From positions 4,278,001-4,342,000 of the forward strand of contig CBDCWO010000006.1 of the NCBI GenBank assembly GCA_965223405.1: a stretch of DNA of 64,000 bases. Direction: 5' to 3'. Both the position numbers and the translations under genes were made by a program. The DNA comes from CBDCWO01 sp965223405 (GTDB taxonomy: Bacteria; Bacteroidota; Bacteroidia; Chitinophagales; Saprospiraceae). The notes beneath the pieces were generated by a model. The model did not search any database. It saw only the letters and a list, made by a program, of their open reading frames with translations, and was not told the origin of the DNA. Shown one piece after another: positions 7,180-17,029 of the stretch (position 1 is its first letter; the number at the start of each line of letters is the position of its first letter).

Positions 7180-10125
7180 ATGTCGATAAAAATTAATAAA
7201 CAACTATTAGATGAACTAAAGGAAAAGATAAACGGTGAGTTGAAAACCGATTCACTACATAAGGTGATTTATGCCACGGATGCTTCCGTATACCGGGTTT
7301 TACCTGCTGGGGTCGTCTATCCCGCTAACACTCATGATGTTAGGGAAGTCGTCCTATGGGCGGGTAAGCATTGTATTCCCTTAGTACCGAGAACTGCGGG
7401 AACCTCCCTCGCTGGTCAATGTGTCGGTGAGGGCTTAATCGTAGATTTATCTAGGCACATGTGTAAGATCCTTGAAGTTAATCGAAGTGAAAAAACTGTG
7501 GTTGTGCAACCTGGAGTAATTCGTGACGAATTAAATTTACATCTTGCTCCTTTCGGCTTGTATTACGGCCCTAATACTTCAACAGCCAACCGGGCCATGA
7601 TTGGCGGTATGGTTGGTAATAATTCCTGTGGGTCTACCTCAATTGTCAGCGGCACTACCAGAGATCACGTTTACCAACTTGAAACCGTATTGTCCAATGG
7701 TCAAATTGTAAATTTTTCACCAGTTACTACTCTCATCGCCAGGAATAAATCCAATCAACAAGATCTGGAAGGAAAAATTTATAAGCAACTACTTACCTCT
7801 TTAAGTAAAAAGGAAGTGGTAAGTGAAATTCGAAATAATTATCCCAAGAGATCCATTCACAGAAGAAATAACGGCTATGCCATTGATACCCTACTCACGA
7901 TGCAACCTTTCAGTGAAAATGGCCCTGAATTAAATCTTTGTAGTTTGTTGTGTGGTGCTGAGGGAACATTAGGAATTTCAACTGAAATTACCTTGACCTT
8001 GGAAGCTCTTCCACTACCAGAGATTGCCTTGGTATGCGGACATTTTAAGGATGTTCAGGAATCGTTACTAGCTGCCCAAATCGCCATGACACATCGGCCT
8101 GAAGCCTGTGAACTGATGGACAAAGTCATTTTAGATTGTACCTTGGAAAACCGAGAGCAAAGAAAAAATCGATTTTTTGTTTCCGGTGAGCCAGGATCGA
8201 TCTTAATGGTTGAATTTCGTGATAAAAAACCAGAGGATGCCCTGTTAAAGGCCAACAATTATATATCCACCTTAAAAGCAAAAGGAATTGGTTATGCTTA
8301 TCCCGTATTGGATAAATCCCAATCCGGAAATGCCTGGGAATTAAGAAAAGCTGGTTTGGGCCTATTGGCAAATATTCCTGGTAAGAGAAAAGCCGTAGCA
8401 TGTATTGAAGATACTGCGGTAGATATTGCTGATTTGCCTCAATATATAGCGGAATTTAATCAAATTATGGAGCAGCATGGTCAGCAGGCCGTATATTATG
8501 CTCATGCTGGGGCAGGAGAATTGCACCTGAGACCTGTTTTAGACTTAAAGGATCATGGAGATGTAAAAGATTTTAGATCGATTAGCCATCAGTCTGCCAA
8601 ATTAGTTAAGAAATATCAAGGATCATTGGCCGGTGAACATGGCGTAGGTCGCGTAAGGGCTGAATTTTTGCAAGAGTTTATCGGGGATAAAAATTACAAC
8701 CTGTTATTGGAAATCAAAGAGACCTGGGACCCACTTCACATTTTTAATCCAGGCAAGATTGTCCATGCACCACCAATGGATGAAGCACTTCGCTACACCA
8801 TAAATCAACCGGAACCCAAGTTAAATACCCTATTTAGATATCCACATGGAGAAGGGATATTAGGGATGGCCGAAAAGTGCAATGGCAGTGGAGATTGTAG
8901 GAAATTACCTTCAGCCGGAGGCACCATGTGTCCAAGTTATCAAGCTACACACGATGAAAAAGATACTACCAGGGCCAGGGCTAATGTACTGAGGGAATAT
9001 TTAACCCGTCATCATCATCATACAAAAAATCCCTTTGGCCATCCTCAAATCAAAGAGGTTCTGGATCTGTGCTTGAGTTGCAAAGGCTGTACTTCGGAAT
9101 GTCCATCGAACGTGGATATGTCCATGCTAAAAGCGGAATTTCAATATCAATATTACCAATCTCATCGGCGTCCATTGAGCCATTGGTTTGTGATTCACAA
9201 TCATTTATTAGGGAAATTTGGTTCGTGGTGGCCTGGATTAACCAACCAAGTTCTAACTTCGCCATGGTCACGGAGATTGCTTTTTAGAGTCCTTGGATTT
9301 CATCACAAAAGACTCCTTCCGCTGATAAGCTCTAAAAGTTTGAGCAGAAAATATCAAGATTTTAAAAATCAGATATCACCTAAAACCAGACCACAAAAAG
9401 TATATTTGTTTTGTGATGAATTTACCCAATGGTATGATGCTGATATTGGATTAAAAGCGGTGCAATTGCTTACTGGATTAGATTATGAAGTGGTTTTGAC
9501 TCCTCCTTTAAATAGTGCTAGGGCGCATTTTTCTAAAGGTTACTTGTCCAAAGCTAAAAGAATTGCAGAGCAAAATGTTTCTTATCTTGACCGCATCATT
9601 AGCTCTGAGAATCCCCTATTGGGAATTGAACCTTCAGCAATTCTGAGTTTCCGTGATGAATACCCCAAACTGGTAGATCAAGAGTTGGAGTTAAAGGCTG
9701 CAAAATTAGCTGCAAATACTTTTTTAATCGAAGAATTCTTGGCGCAGGAAATTTCGGATAACAAAATTTCACCGGAAGGATTTAGTGAACAACCGTATCA
9801 TTTGTATTTGCACGGACATTGCCATCAGAAATCCATTACCGATCTTTCAGCCAGCATAACTTGTCTTAGTTTACCTAAAAAAGCACACGTTGAAGTAATC
9901 CCTTCCGGATGTTGTGGGATGGCCGGTGCTTTCGGATATGAACGTGCAAATTATGAAGTGAGCATGAAAGTTGGAGAACTGGTTCTTTTCCCGGCGGTAA
10001 GAAAAGCAACGAAAAATTCTTACATCGTTGCTTCAGGTACCTCATGTCGCCACCAGATTAGAGAAGGAACCGGCAAAACCGCTATCCATCCAGTGGAATT
10101 CTTATGGCTGGCTATGAATAAGTGA
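7180..10125 (+). CDS. FAD/Fe-S D-2-hydroxyacid dehydrogenase (GlcD-GlcF fusion type)
   Basis: A 981-residue fused oxidoreductase. The N-terminal half is a VAO-type FAD domain (PRTAGTSLAGQCVG near 70-83) followed by the FAD-oxidase C-terminal domain. The second half carries two 4Fe-4S clusters, from CNGSGDCR...GTMCPSY (about 567-585) and CLSCKGCTSECP (about 631-642), then the cysteine-rich CCG repeats with GHCHQK (about 880) and SGCCGMAG (about 908). This architecture matches YdiJ-like and D-lactate/D-2-hydroxyglutarate dehydrogenases, which pass electrons to the quinone pool. The exact substrate cannot be read from sequence. It is divergent from ung. Confidence 0.9.
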   Translation: MSIKINKQLLDELKEKINGELKTDSLHKVIYATDASVYRVLPAGVVYPANTHDVREVVLWAGKHCIPLVPRTAGTSLAGQCVGEGLIVDLSRHMCKILEVNRSEKTVVVQPGVIRDELNLHLAPFGLYYGPNTSTANRAMIGGMVGNNSCGSTSIVSGTTRDHVYQLETVLSNGQIVNFSPVTTLIARNKSNQQDLEGKIYKQLLTSLSKKEVVSEIRNNYPKRSIHRRNNGYAIDTLLTMQPFSENGPELNLCSLLCGAEGTLGISTEITLTLEALPLPEIALVCGHFKDVQESLLAAQIAMTHRPEACELMDKVILDCTLENREQRKNRFFVSGEPGSILMVEFRDKKPEDALLKANNYISTLKAKGIGYAYPVLDKSQSGNAWELRKAGLGLLANIPGKRKAVACIEDTAVDIADLPQYIAEFNQIMEQHGQQAVYYAHAGAGELHLRPVLDLKDHGDVKDFRSISHQSAKLVKKYQGSLAGEHGVGRVRAEFLQEFIGDKNYNLLLEIKETWDPLHIFNPGKIVHAPPMDEALRYTINQPEPKLNTLFRYPHGEGILGMAEKCNGSGDCRKLPSAGGTMCPSYQATHDEKDTTRARANVLREYLTRHHHHTKNPFGHPQIKEVLDLCLSCKGCTSECPSNVDMSMLKAEFQYQYYQSHRRPLSHWFVIHNHLLGKFGSWWPGLTNQVLTSPWSRRLLFRVLGFHHKRLLPLISSKSLSRKYQDFKNQISPKTRPQKVYLFCDEFTQWYDADIGLKAVQLLTGLDYEVVLTPPLNSARAHFSKGYLSKAKRIAEQNVSYLDRIISSENPLLGIEPSAILSFRDEYPKLVDQELELKAAKLAANTFLIEEFLAQEISDNKISPEGFSEQPYHLYLHGHCHQKSITDLSASITCLSLPKKAHVEVIPSGCCGMAGAFGYERANYEVSMKVGELVLFPAVRKATKNSYIVASGTSCRHQIREGTGKTAIHPVEFLWLAMNK

Positions 10126-10207
10126 AACTTCTAAACTTATTCTTATGTATTTTTATTAATAATTTGAGTACAAACATGTTGATCTTGACTTTTATATAAA
10201 AAAAACT

Positions 10208-10657
10208 ATGCGCTTCCAGCTTCTGTTTCTTGTCATTTTCTTATTTGCTTGCGAAAAGGAACCTGTCAATAGCATTGACCAGGAATTGTTGCCCTATATC
10301 GAATCATTTCAATACGAAGCTCAAGCCAGAGGTATAGATATTGGAGATTTAAGTCGAACAATCTCCGCCGAATTGCAGACCATAGTTGGTGATGTCGTGG
10401 GACAGTGCAACAACCAAAAAGACCATCCCAATCAGATATTTATCGATTATCAGTACTGGAATACAACTTCCGATCTTGAACGTGAATTTCTGGTTTTTCA
10501 TGAACTTGGACATTGTGTGTTGAATAGAGCGCATTATGATGCAAAAGACCAGGAGGGTATTTGCCTAAGTATTATGCACAGCAATGGACAGGCATGTGAA
10601 AACGACTATCGACAGGATACGCGTGCAGCCTATCTCGATGAATTATTTAGTAAATAA
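10208..10657 (+). CDS. Putative metalloprotease lipoprotein
   Basis: A 149-residue lipoprotein, with a lipobox ending at Cys15 (IFLFAC). It has a zinc-protease motif HELGHCVLNRAH at 98-109, in which His98, Glu99, His102 and His109 fit HExxHxxxxxxH. The protein is small and has no other domain. It belongs to a group of short Bacteroidota putative metallopeptidases; proteolysis has not been shown for it here. It follows the dehydrogenase by 82 bp, with no obvious functional link. Confidence 0.75.
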   Translation: MRFQLLFLVIFLFACEKEPVNSIDQELLPYIESFQYEAQARGIDIGDLSRTISAELQTIVGDVVGQCNNQKDHPNQIFIDYQYWNTTSDLEREFLVFHELGHCVLNRAHYDAKDQEGICLSIMHSNGQACENDYRQDTRAAYLDELFSK

Positions 10658-10776
10658 GAAAGCTAAAATAGTTTTTGGGTTTAGGCTAAAAGTTAAAAGT
10701 TTATTTACTCCTTTTGAAAAATTTGCATGATTGTAGAAATCATATGGGTTATTCTTTATTTTGCAAAAAAGGTTAT

Positions 10777-11127
10777 ATGAAAAATATTAGACACTGCTTT
10801 GCTTTGGATTTACAAGATGAACCCATGCTAATCGAAAAGTATAAGGAATACCATGCTGCCGGAAAAGTATGGCCGGAAGTCACTAAAAGTATTCGGGATA
10901 GTGGTATCGAAAAATTGGAAATATTTCTCACCGGTAATCGTTTGTTTATGATCATGGAAGTAAACCAATCTTTTGATCCGATTTACAAAGCGCAAACCGA
11001 TGCTGAAAATACCCACGTTCAGGAATGGGAGGAACTGATGTGGAAGTTTCAAAAACCACTACCATGGGCTGAAAAAGGGCAAAAATGGGTTCCCATGGAA
11101 CGAATCTTTAATTTGGGCGATCAATAG
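10777..11127 (+). CDS. rhaM: L-rhamnose mutarotase
   Basis: A 116-residue RhaM/RhaU family protein that interconverts the alpha and beta anomers of L-rhamnose (some family members may act on related 6-deoxysugars). Visible family features are the early RHCFALDL strand, YHAAGKVWPEV, the FMIMEV strand, and the C-terminal EELMWKFQKPLPWA block with a KWVPMERIF ending. The ATG at 10777 is chosen because an in-frame upstream start at 10714 would add 21 residues outside the family. It leads a short plus-strand run with a small barrel protein and a hydroxypyruvate isomerase-like gene. Confidence 0.9.
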   Translation: MKNIRHCFALDLQDEPMLIEKYKEYHAAGKVWPEVTKSIRDSGIEKLEIFLTGNRLFMIMEVNQSFDPIYKAQTDAENTHVQEWEELMWKFQKPLPWAEKGQKWVPMERIFNLGDQ

Positions 11128-11162
11128 GATCTGCCTATTCTAAAATGAAAAACTAATAATCG

Positions 11163-11483
11163 ATGATGTCACTGTTAGCTTGTGCGGTCTATAAACCCTA
11201 CGACAGGGAAGACCAAAGATTGTTAAAATTAGTAAAAAAGCATGGACCTTTATTAAAGTCTCAAAAGTTGATTACCGACGGTACTGTCTATGTAGCCACT
11301 AGCGAAAATGGTTGTATAGTAGAAATATTCGAATGGGCATCTCCAACTTCAAAGGATTTAGCACATCAGACTGCAGTCGTACTGGATCATTGGGACAAAA
11401 TGGCCGAAGTTTGTGATTTTGTTGCATTGGATGAGCTAGCAGAGGCAAAAAGTACTTTTGCCAACTTTAAGATCGTTTCCTGA
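11163..11483 (+). CDS. Small ABM-like alpha/beta-barrel protein (candidate)
   Basis: A 106-residue soluble protein (or 105 from the second ATG). Its layout is strand, helix (DREDQRLLKLVKKHGPLLK), strand, EIFEWASP strand, helix and C-terminal strand. This resembles dimeric ferredoxin-fold proteins of the antibiotic-biosynthesis-monooxygenase group. There is no catalytic signature I can name. It sits between a rhamnose mutarotase and a hydroxypyruvate isomerase-like gene, so a role in sugar or aldehyde handling is possible, but this is inferred from context only. Confidence 0.6.
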   Translation: MMSLLACAVYKPYDREDQRLLKLVKKHGPLLKSQKLITDGTVYVATSENGCIVEIFEWASPTSKDLAHQTAVVLDHWDKMAEVCDFVALDELAEAKSTFANFKIVS

Positions 11484-11567
11484 TCATAAATTTATGGGCA
11501 ATTTGCAATCTCTATTCGTGAAGTAATGGCCGTATAGGGTTAGGCCTTGACTTATTAGCAGTGGAAA

Positions 11568-12365
11568 ATGACTGATAAAATTATTGTTAAAAACATGACT
11601 TTAAAAGGCAATATAAAGCACTCAGCTTGCAGATGGTGTTATGAATCGATACCATTGGAAGAGTTTTGCAAAGAATCTGTACAAATTGGTTTAAAGGGTA
11701 TTGATTTACTGAAACCATCGGAATGGCAGACCGTACTAAATCATGATTTAGAGGTAAGTATGGCAAATCCGGAAGAATTTAGCTTGGAAGTTGGTTTCAA
11801 TCAGCGAAATAATCATCGAGAATTGCAAAAAACCTATTTGAAGTTGATCAAACAAGTAGCGGATCACGGTATCAAAAATTTAATTTGTTTTTCGGGAAAT
11901 CGAAATGGAATAACCGATCAAGAAGGGTGGGATGAATGTCTTCGAGGTTTGGAGCCACTGGTTCTTCTTGCTGAAATCAAGCAAGTCACACTTTGCATGG
12001 AATTACTAAATAGTCAGGTGGATCATCCGGATTATCAATGTGATCACACAGCTTGGGGTATTGAATTATGTAATAAAATTAATTCACCAAACTTTAAATT
12101 ACTCTACGACATCTACCATATGCAAATAATGGAAGGCAACATAATAGCAACCATTCGCCAAAATGCATCTCAGATTGCCCATTATCATACTGGTGGCGTA
12201 CCAGGAAGAAATGAAATTGACTTTACCCAAGAACTAAATTACCCGGCAATAATGACGGAGATAGTCGATTCCGGATATGAAGGATATGTTGCTCAGGAAT
12301 TTATTCCCACCGCGAAAAACCCCCTGGCTTCCTTGCGGAAAGCCATTTCTATATGTGATGTATAA
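11568..12365 (+). CDS. Hydroxypyruvate isomerase-like TIM-barrel protein
   Basis: A 265-residue xylose-isomerase-like TIM barrel. It has the family N-terminus SACRWCYESIPLEEFC, the metal-binding segment CMELLNS, then LLYDIYHMQIMEGN and HYHTGGVPGRNE, and the late YVAQEF carrying a conserved Glu. These fit hydroxypyruvate isomerase relatives that interconvert hydroxypyruvate and tartronate semialdehyde or isomerise small sugars. The start may instead be the ATG at 11595, which gives a more family-like N-terminus. It is convergent with the DUF4434 gene (7 bp apart). Confidence 0.85.
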   Translation: MTDKIIVKNMTLKGNIKHSACRWCYESIPLEEFCKESVQIGLKGIDLLKPSEWQTVLNHDLEVSMANPEEFSLEVGFNQRNNHRELQKTYLKLIKQVADHGIKNLICFSGNRNGITDQEGWDECLRGLEPLVLLAEIKQVTLCMELLNSQVDHPDYQCDHTAWGIELCNKINSPNFKLLYDIYHMQIMEGNIIATIRQNASQIAHYHTGGVPGRNEIDFTQELNYPAIMTEIVDSGYEGYVAQEFIPTAKNPLASLRKAISICDV

Positions 12366-12372
12366 GAAATTC

Positions 12373-13317
12373 TTATATGTAATTTTGGTCCTTCAACCAC
12401 TCCGTGTAACGATTGAAAAGATGTCCGGCTTGGGGATATGCACTTTGAGGACTCATGAAGTGACTAAATTCAAAGGTGATTGCTTTTCTAATTCCCGCCA
12501 TCCGGGCAGCTTCAAGTTTTAATCTCATTTTTTCCCATTTGATGGGTAAAAACTTTATTGGCATGTCTCGATCGAAAGATTCGATATTTGACCAACTCGA
12601 TAATTGGTTTTGATCCGCCAGCTTTTTGTTTATTTCTAAAAATGCAGGTAATTCGTGGTAGTTCACATGACCATCTTGAAAGGCCACGATATCTACACTC
12701 CCCTTGATGGTAGAAAATATTTCGGACCACTCCCTTTCGTGTTCCCGAAGAGATACTTTTTGTTCCTTTGATAGTTTTTGTTCTTGGGCCAATATGGCCT
12801 TGCTCCCATCAATATATGGAGATATTAGTACAGGCAATCCCTGTGAGACTTCTTTACAGTGAGAGCCTAAGTTTTGGTAAAGATTGATTGCTCCTTTGGT
12901 GCGTCTGCTCACTTCCTGAGTCAAATACCAGCCTTTAAAGGCCGGATGATCGCCATAAGTTTTCCACACTTCATCGATAACATGTAAGTTTATTTCCGTT
13001 TCTTTTTCAAAATCACCTGATTTCCACCAATACTTTCCCGAATCATAAAGACCAAACCAAAAGCTTATGTCATATTTAGCAGATAGGTCTAAAAAAATGG
13101 AGACTAAATCGACTGCAGGACTATAAGCCCCTTCTTTATTCATTAAGTATTTGGAAGGATAGGTAAGCCATCGTTGGTATCCACAACGTATCAGGATGAC
13201 GGTATCAATCCCAATTTTTTTCATATGTTGAAAATCCTGTTCCCATTCGAGTATACCCCAGTTTTGATGTGGTATGTCATGCGAAATTTCATCGATAAAA
13301 GTGCCGGTAATTTTCAT
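12373..13317 (-). CDS. DUF4434 TIM-barrel protein
   Basis: A 314-residue soluble protein resembling DUF4434, a glycosidase-like TIM-barrel family. The start MKITGTFIDEISHDIPHQNW, the strand GIDTVILIRCGY, WFGLYDSGKYW, FKGWYLTQEV with its Glu, and VDIVAFQDG are typical. No signal peptide is visible, so it probably acts in the cytoplasm. The function of the family is not established; similarity to glycosyl hydrolases suggests carbohydrate processing. It lies tail to tail with the hydroxypyruvate isomerase-like gene. Confidence 0.8.
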   Translation of the reverse strand: MKITGTFIDEISHDIPHQNWGILEWEQDFQHMKKIGIDTVILIRCGYQRWLTYPSKYLMNKEGAYSPAVDLVSIFLDLSAKYDISFWFGLYDSGKYWWKSGDFEKETEINLHVIDEVWKTYGDHPAFKGWYLTQEVSRRTKGAINLYQNLGSHCKEVSQGLPVLISPYIDGSKAILAQEQKLSKEQKVSLREHEREWSEIFSTIKGSVDIVAFQDGHVNYHELPAFLEINKKLADQNQLSSWSNIESFDRDMPIKFLPIKWEKMRLKLEAARMAGIRKAITFEFSHFMSPQSAYPQAGHLFNRYTEWLKDQNYI

Positions 13318-13542
13318 TTTAATCAGATCTGATTGGTGTTAGGATCATTTTTCTATCAAGAATTACTGCGGACATTTTTTCAAAACCATTTTTACTGGAT
13401 TCTTGATATTTACGGTCATCATGGATTGCTAAATATGGTATTGTAATCGAAATGAAGACTTTGACTTGGTAGTTGCAGGGATAAAACGGATGTTACCGTA
13501 AAGCAAGTACAAACAAAAAGATGTTTACGGTAGAAGGTCATC

Positions 13543-14316
13543 TTATGTTTTTTCAATATTAAATTGAAGTCCTATAGGACAGTGATCGGAACCCATTTCT
13601 TTAGATAACATATATGAATCTATCACACCACTTCTTAGATCTTGGGAGACAACAAAATAATCAATCCTCCATCCCACATTGCGTGCTCTAGCGTTAAACA
13701 TATAATTCCAATAGGTATAGGCAATTTCCTCAGGATAGAGCTCACGAAAAGTATCTATCATTCCATGATCCAACAGCCTCTGAAAACCATCAATTTCTTT
13801 TTGGGTGTATCCGGCAGTTTTGTTATAATTGGTCTTGGGATTAGCGAGATCGATGGCCTGATGGGCTACATTGAGGTCACCGGTAAGAATAACCGGTTTT
13901 TTTTGCTCCAGAGCAAAAAGAAATGCACTAAAATCCTGGTCCCATAATGTCCGGTAATCCAATCTGGACAAGCCCCGACCACTGTTAGGGACATATACAT
14001 TAACTAAATAAAAATGAGGATACTCAGCGGTAAGGACTCGACCTTCATGGTCATGAATATCTACCCCAATGCCCTGAGCGATTGACAATGGAACCTCCTT
14101 GGATAAAATAGCTACTCCTGAATAGCCTTTTTTAGTTGCTGAGTTAACATACAGATGATAACCACTGAAATTGTTCAATGCACTAATTACCTGTTCGTCT
14201 TGAGCTTTGGTTTCTTGCAAACACAGAATGTCGGGGTTGATATTTTGGATTTGTTGATCAAAGTCTTTTTTTTTAATCGCACGGATCCCATTTACATTCC
14301 AAGAGATAAGTTTCAT
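13543..14316 (-). CDS. xth: Exodeoxyribonuclease III / AP endonuclease
   Basis: A 257-residue Mg-dependent EEP-superfamily nuclease of the ExoIII/ExoA type. It cuts at abasic sites and removes 3' blocks in base-excision repair, so it acts after enzymes such as Ung. Catalytic motifs are WNVNG with Asn7, LQETK with Glu35, the NVYVPN segment, GDLNVAH with Asp147 and Asn149, and the C-terminal GSDHCPI with His245. Length is standard. It is a single gene; a 139-bp inverted-repeat element lies just upstream of its start. Confidence 0.97.
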   Translation of the reverse strand: MKLISWNVNGIRAIKKKDFDQQIQNINPDILCLQETKAQDEQVISALNNFSGYHLYVNSATKKGYSGVAILSKEVPLSIAQGIGVDIHDHEGRVLTAEYPHFYLVNVYVPNSGRGLSRLDYRTLWDQDFSAFLFALEQKKPVILTGDLNVAHQAIDLANPKTNYNKTAGYTQKEIDGFQRLLDHGMIDTFRELYPEEIAYTYWNYMFNARARNVGWRIDYFVVSQDLRSGVIDSYMLSKEMGSDHCPIGLQFNIEKT

Positions 14317-14368
14317 CTGATCAAAATTAGGATTTGAAGTAAAGATAAAATTTATCCTGTACTAAAAA

Positions 14369-14507
14369 GGGGTGTGTGTCAAAAGTCAATTCTGAATTTA
14401 AATTACCGGTAATCCCCAATGAATCCGATATAGGTATTCAATTACCTGGTTGCAGAATTAGCCATAACCGCGAAACTTCCTGGATCTTCTTACTTTTCAC
14501 ACACCCC
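14369..14507. repeat. 139-bp element with inverted ends (MITE-like candidate)
   Basis: The 10-base ends GGGGTGTGTG (14369-14378) and CACACACCCC (14498-14507) are perfect inverted repeats. Pairing extends inward over AAAAG/CTTTT if two extra bases on the left are looped out. No ORF lies between. The element occupies the intergenic space upstream of the exonuclease III gene. I see no clear target-site duplication and no second copy in this window. It could be a non-autonomous transposon remnant or a large structured RNA. Confidence 0.5.
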
Positions 14508-14629
14508 TAATAAAAACCGCTTTGGGATCCCCTTTATCCTATTTCATTTTACTAATACGGAGAAGGTTGAAAATCTAGTATTGACAGAATCTACTCCAAT
14601 AGGAAATCCGATAAGGGAGCACTTTTGCC

Positions 14630-15010
14630 TTATTCGCAAGCTAACGAACAAGCACGGATGTCAGATTCAATTTTCCAAGTGTATCCATTCTCTTTGCAAC
14701 TACACACCGGAGCCTCTTCTGCCATGGCCTTTGCCTTGTCCATTTCGATTTTGAAAGAAACCGGCTGTTCGGCGTGTGAACCGGTCACAGAATAATAGAT
14801 TTTACCACTTTCGACAGCCTGTACTACTTCCAGAGTATTGACTTTTGAAAGGTCATCAAATAAACCGGTGATAGCACTGGCCAGCTTGATGTTATCTAAT
14901 TTTTTAATCACTTTGTACTCGGTTGCATCCTGAGTCAGCATAATTGGTTTGAGCGGATTAAATGCCATCAGCCCTAAAGCCATCAGACATACGATTACTA
15001 GTTTGCTCAT
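14630..15010 (-). CDS. Small secreted protein with a Cys-rich C-terminus
   Basis: A 126-residue protein from the ATG at 15010; an in-frame ATG at 15046 would add 12 residues ahead of the signal peptide. The N-terminus MSKLVIVCLMALGLMAF is a signal peptide. The C-terminal quarter has four cysteines in the pattern CSC...CSLAC, probably forming disulfides or a metal site in the periplasm. I do not recognise the family. It stands alone between the inverted-repeat element and a Na+ symporter gene of the same orientation. Confidence 0.65.
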   Translation of the reverse strand: MSKLVIVCLMALGLMAFNPLKPIMLTQDATEYKVIKKLDNIKLASAITGLFDDLSKVNTLEVVQAVESGKIYYSVTGSHAEQPVSFKIEMDKAKAMAEEAPVCSCKENGYTWKIESDIRACSLACE

Positions 15011-15178
15011 AATTAATGCTGTTTTTGATTTAAAAATAGAATTCAATAAATAAAAGATGAATATGAATGGGAAGGATTGCCTATTAAATGCAAAGTTGCA
15101 CCGGTTTATTATTTTCCTGGTAACATTTAACGATAGTTAAAAAAAGGGTTGGAAGCGCCTAATACAAACCGTATAAGG

Positions 15179-17029
15179 TTATCCCATTGATTGCTTCTTT
15201 TTGGCCATTTCGTCAGGAAGTCGATTGTACCAATATTTTTTGAGAAACCAACTGGTGACCAATAATATGGCCACACTGATGCCTAGCGCGGTTTGTTCCC
15301 TGATCATTAAATACATAGGGATAACCACCATGCTCATTTGCCATACGATACCAACAATTATGTTTACCATGTCCCTTTTAAAATCCTTGTTAGGCTTGAA
15401 TTCGGGATCTTCTGCCATAACTCTTTCTTTGACCGGTTGCCAAAATCCCCAGGGGTTGGTACTTTTGTAAAAATTCTTTAATGTTTCCATGTTATCCGGC
15501 GGGGAAAGCCAAGTGCCTAGAATACATCCGATCAAAGCGATAATCAAAATGAATGGAAATAAATAGATTGAAGAAACTTCAGAAAATATCAGAGGTAAGA
15601 AGGTGGAGCCAATCAGCCCGCCAAGCATACCAAGGAAATATCCCATTCCATTAAATCGCCACCAAATCCATTTCAGCATATTCGCGGCTGCATAGCCCCC
15701 ATACAGACCTGATGTAATCCAAATGGTAAGTGAATTTATGCTATGTGCATAAAACCCGAAAATCAATCCGATTACCACCAGTAAAAATGAAGAAAGATAA
15801 CTCAGGTTGACATATTTACGATGGGAAGCATTTGGGTTAATATACTTTTTGTATAAATCATTTACCAGATAAGCTGGGGCTGCATTGATAAAAGCAGCAA
15901 ATGTACCCATAAATGCCGCCAACAATCCAGCCAATAAAAGCCCCTGAAATCCGACAGGGACAAAACGTTCAATTGCCAGAGGCAGTACCGTTTCAAAGTC
16001 TACTGCACTTCCCATCTGCTGAAACTCAGGAATTAAGTAAACCAAAGCCAATACGGCAAATCCGGCGATCATTAAGTACCTAGGTATAAAAAGGACCATC
16101 ACAGTCAAACCACTCATCTTAGCTGCTTCCGACGGTGTTCGAGTCGAAAGCACCCTTTGCATATCATAGCTTGGAACAGGTCCTGCCAGACTGGCAAAAA
16201 TGCCTTTGAATATCATCATCATGAAAATAAATCCAAACATTGAAAATCCATCCGAATCAATCTTATCGTTGATACTAGGTAAAATACCGGACCAGTCCAG
16301 GTCCAATTCCCATCCAAAAAATAAGGATTTCCATCCATCCGGAATGGCGGAAGATATCTGATCAGCGGTGGTCGTAGTATAGGCAATGTACGCTATGACC
16401 ACACAGGAAATCGTCATGATTATAAACTGTAAAACCTCAGTTGCCACTACACTGTACATCCCTCCCTTAATCGTGTATAAGGTGGTAATGGCAATGATAA
16501 TCAAGGCATAACTCTGTTCACTGGTTACCTGCCAGTCACCAAGATGAAATGCCAGGTCCCAAGGAAAAAAAATGGTGGCAAACTTGCCTATACCCTCAAA
16601 AAAATAGGCGATAAACCCGAATACCGAGATGACTGCAAAAATCGTAACTATAATGTGTGATAACCGGCCTCCTTGTCCTTCGCCAAACCTAAATGTGATC
16701 CATTGAGCTCCTGTCAATACCCCTGAACGACGCAACCATAAGGCCAAGAAGACCATAATGAATATCTGATTCCAAACCGGCCATAACCAAGGGATAAATG
16801 CACTTTTCAATCCATATACGAACAATATGGTAACAGTCCACATTGTACCGCTGATGTCAAACATCCCAGAGGCATTTGATAGACCCAGGAAATACCATTT
16901 GATTTCGTTATCACCTAAAAAGTATGATTGGAGACTCTTGCCAGCCTTCTTTGAAACATAAAATCCAAAGAAAATGACTACCAAGATATACAGGGCAATG
17001 ATCAGGATATCGATAACATGTAGACTCAT
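15179..17029 (-). CDS. Sodium:solute symporter (SSS family)
   Basis: A 616-residue integral membrane protein of the SSS (SLC5-like) family with about 13-15 predicted membrane spans. The start LIIALYILVVIFFGFYVSKKAGK followed by SYFLGD is the standard first helix and loop. GMFDISGTMW, YTIKGGMYSVVATEVLQF and GLLLAGLLAAFMGTFAAFINAAPAYLVNDLY are family core motifs. It imports a solute with Na+, most often a sugar or sugar acid in this subgroup; the substrate is not readable here. It is a single gene, minus strand, like its neighbours. Confidence 0.92.
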   Translation of the reverse strand: MSLHVIDILIIALYILVVIFFGFYVSKKAGKSLQSYFLGDNEIKWYFLGLSNASGMFDISGTMWTVTILFVYGLKSAFIPWLWPVWNQIFIMVFLALWLRRSGVLTGAQWITFRFGEGQGGRLSHIIVTIFAVISVFGFIAYFFEGIGKFATIFFPWDLAFHLGDWQVTSEQSYALIIIAITTLYTIKGGMYSVVATEVLQFIIMTISCVVIAYIAYTTTTADQISSAIPDGWKSLFFGWELDLDWSGILPSINDKIDSDGFSMFGFIFMMMIFKGIFASLAGPVPSYDMQRVLSTRTPSEAAKMSGLTVMVLFIPRYLMIAGFAVLALVYLIPEFQQMGSAVDFETVLPLAIERFVPVGFQGLLLAGLLAAFMGTFAAFINAAPAYLVNDLYKKYINPNASHRKYVNLSYLSSFLLVVIGLIFGFYAHSINSLTIWITSGLYGGYAAANMLKWIWWRFNGMGYFLGMLGGLIGSTFLPLIFSEVSSIYLFPFILIIALIGCILGTWLSPPDNMETLKNFYKSTNPWGFWQPVKERVMAEDPEFKPNKDFKRDMVNIIVGIVWQMSMVVIPMYLMIREQTALGISVAILLVTSWFLKKYWYNRLPDEMAKKKQSMG

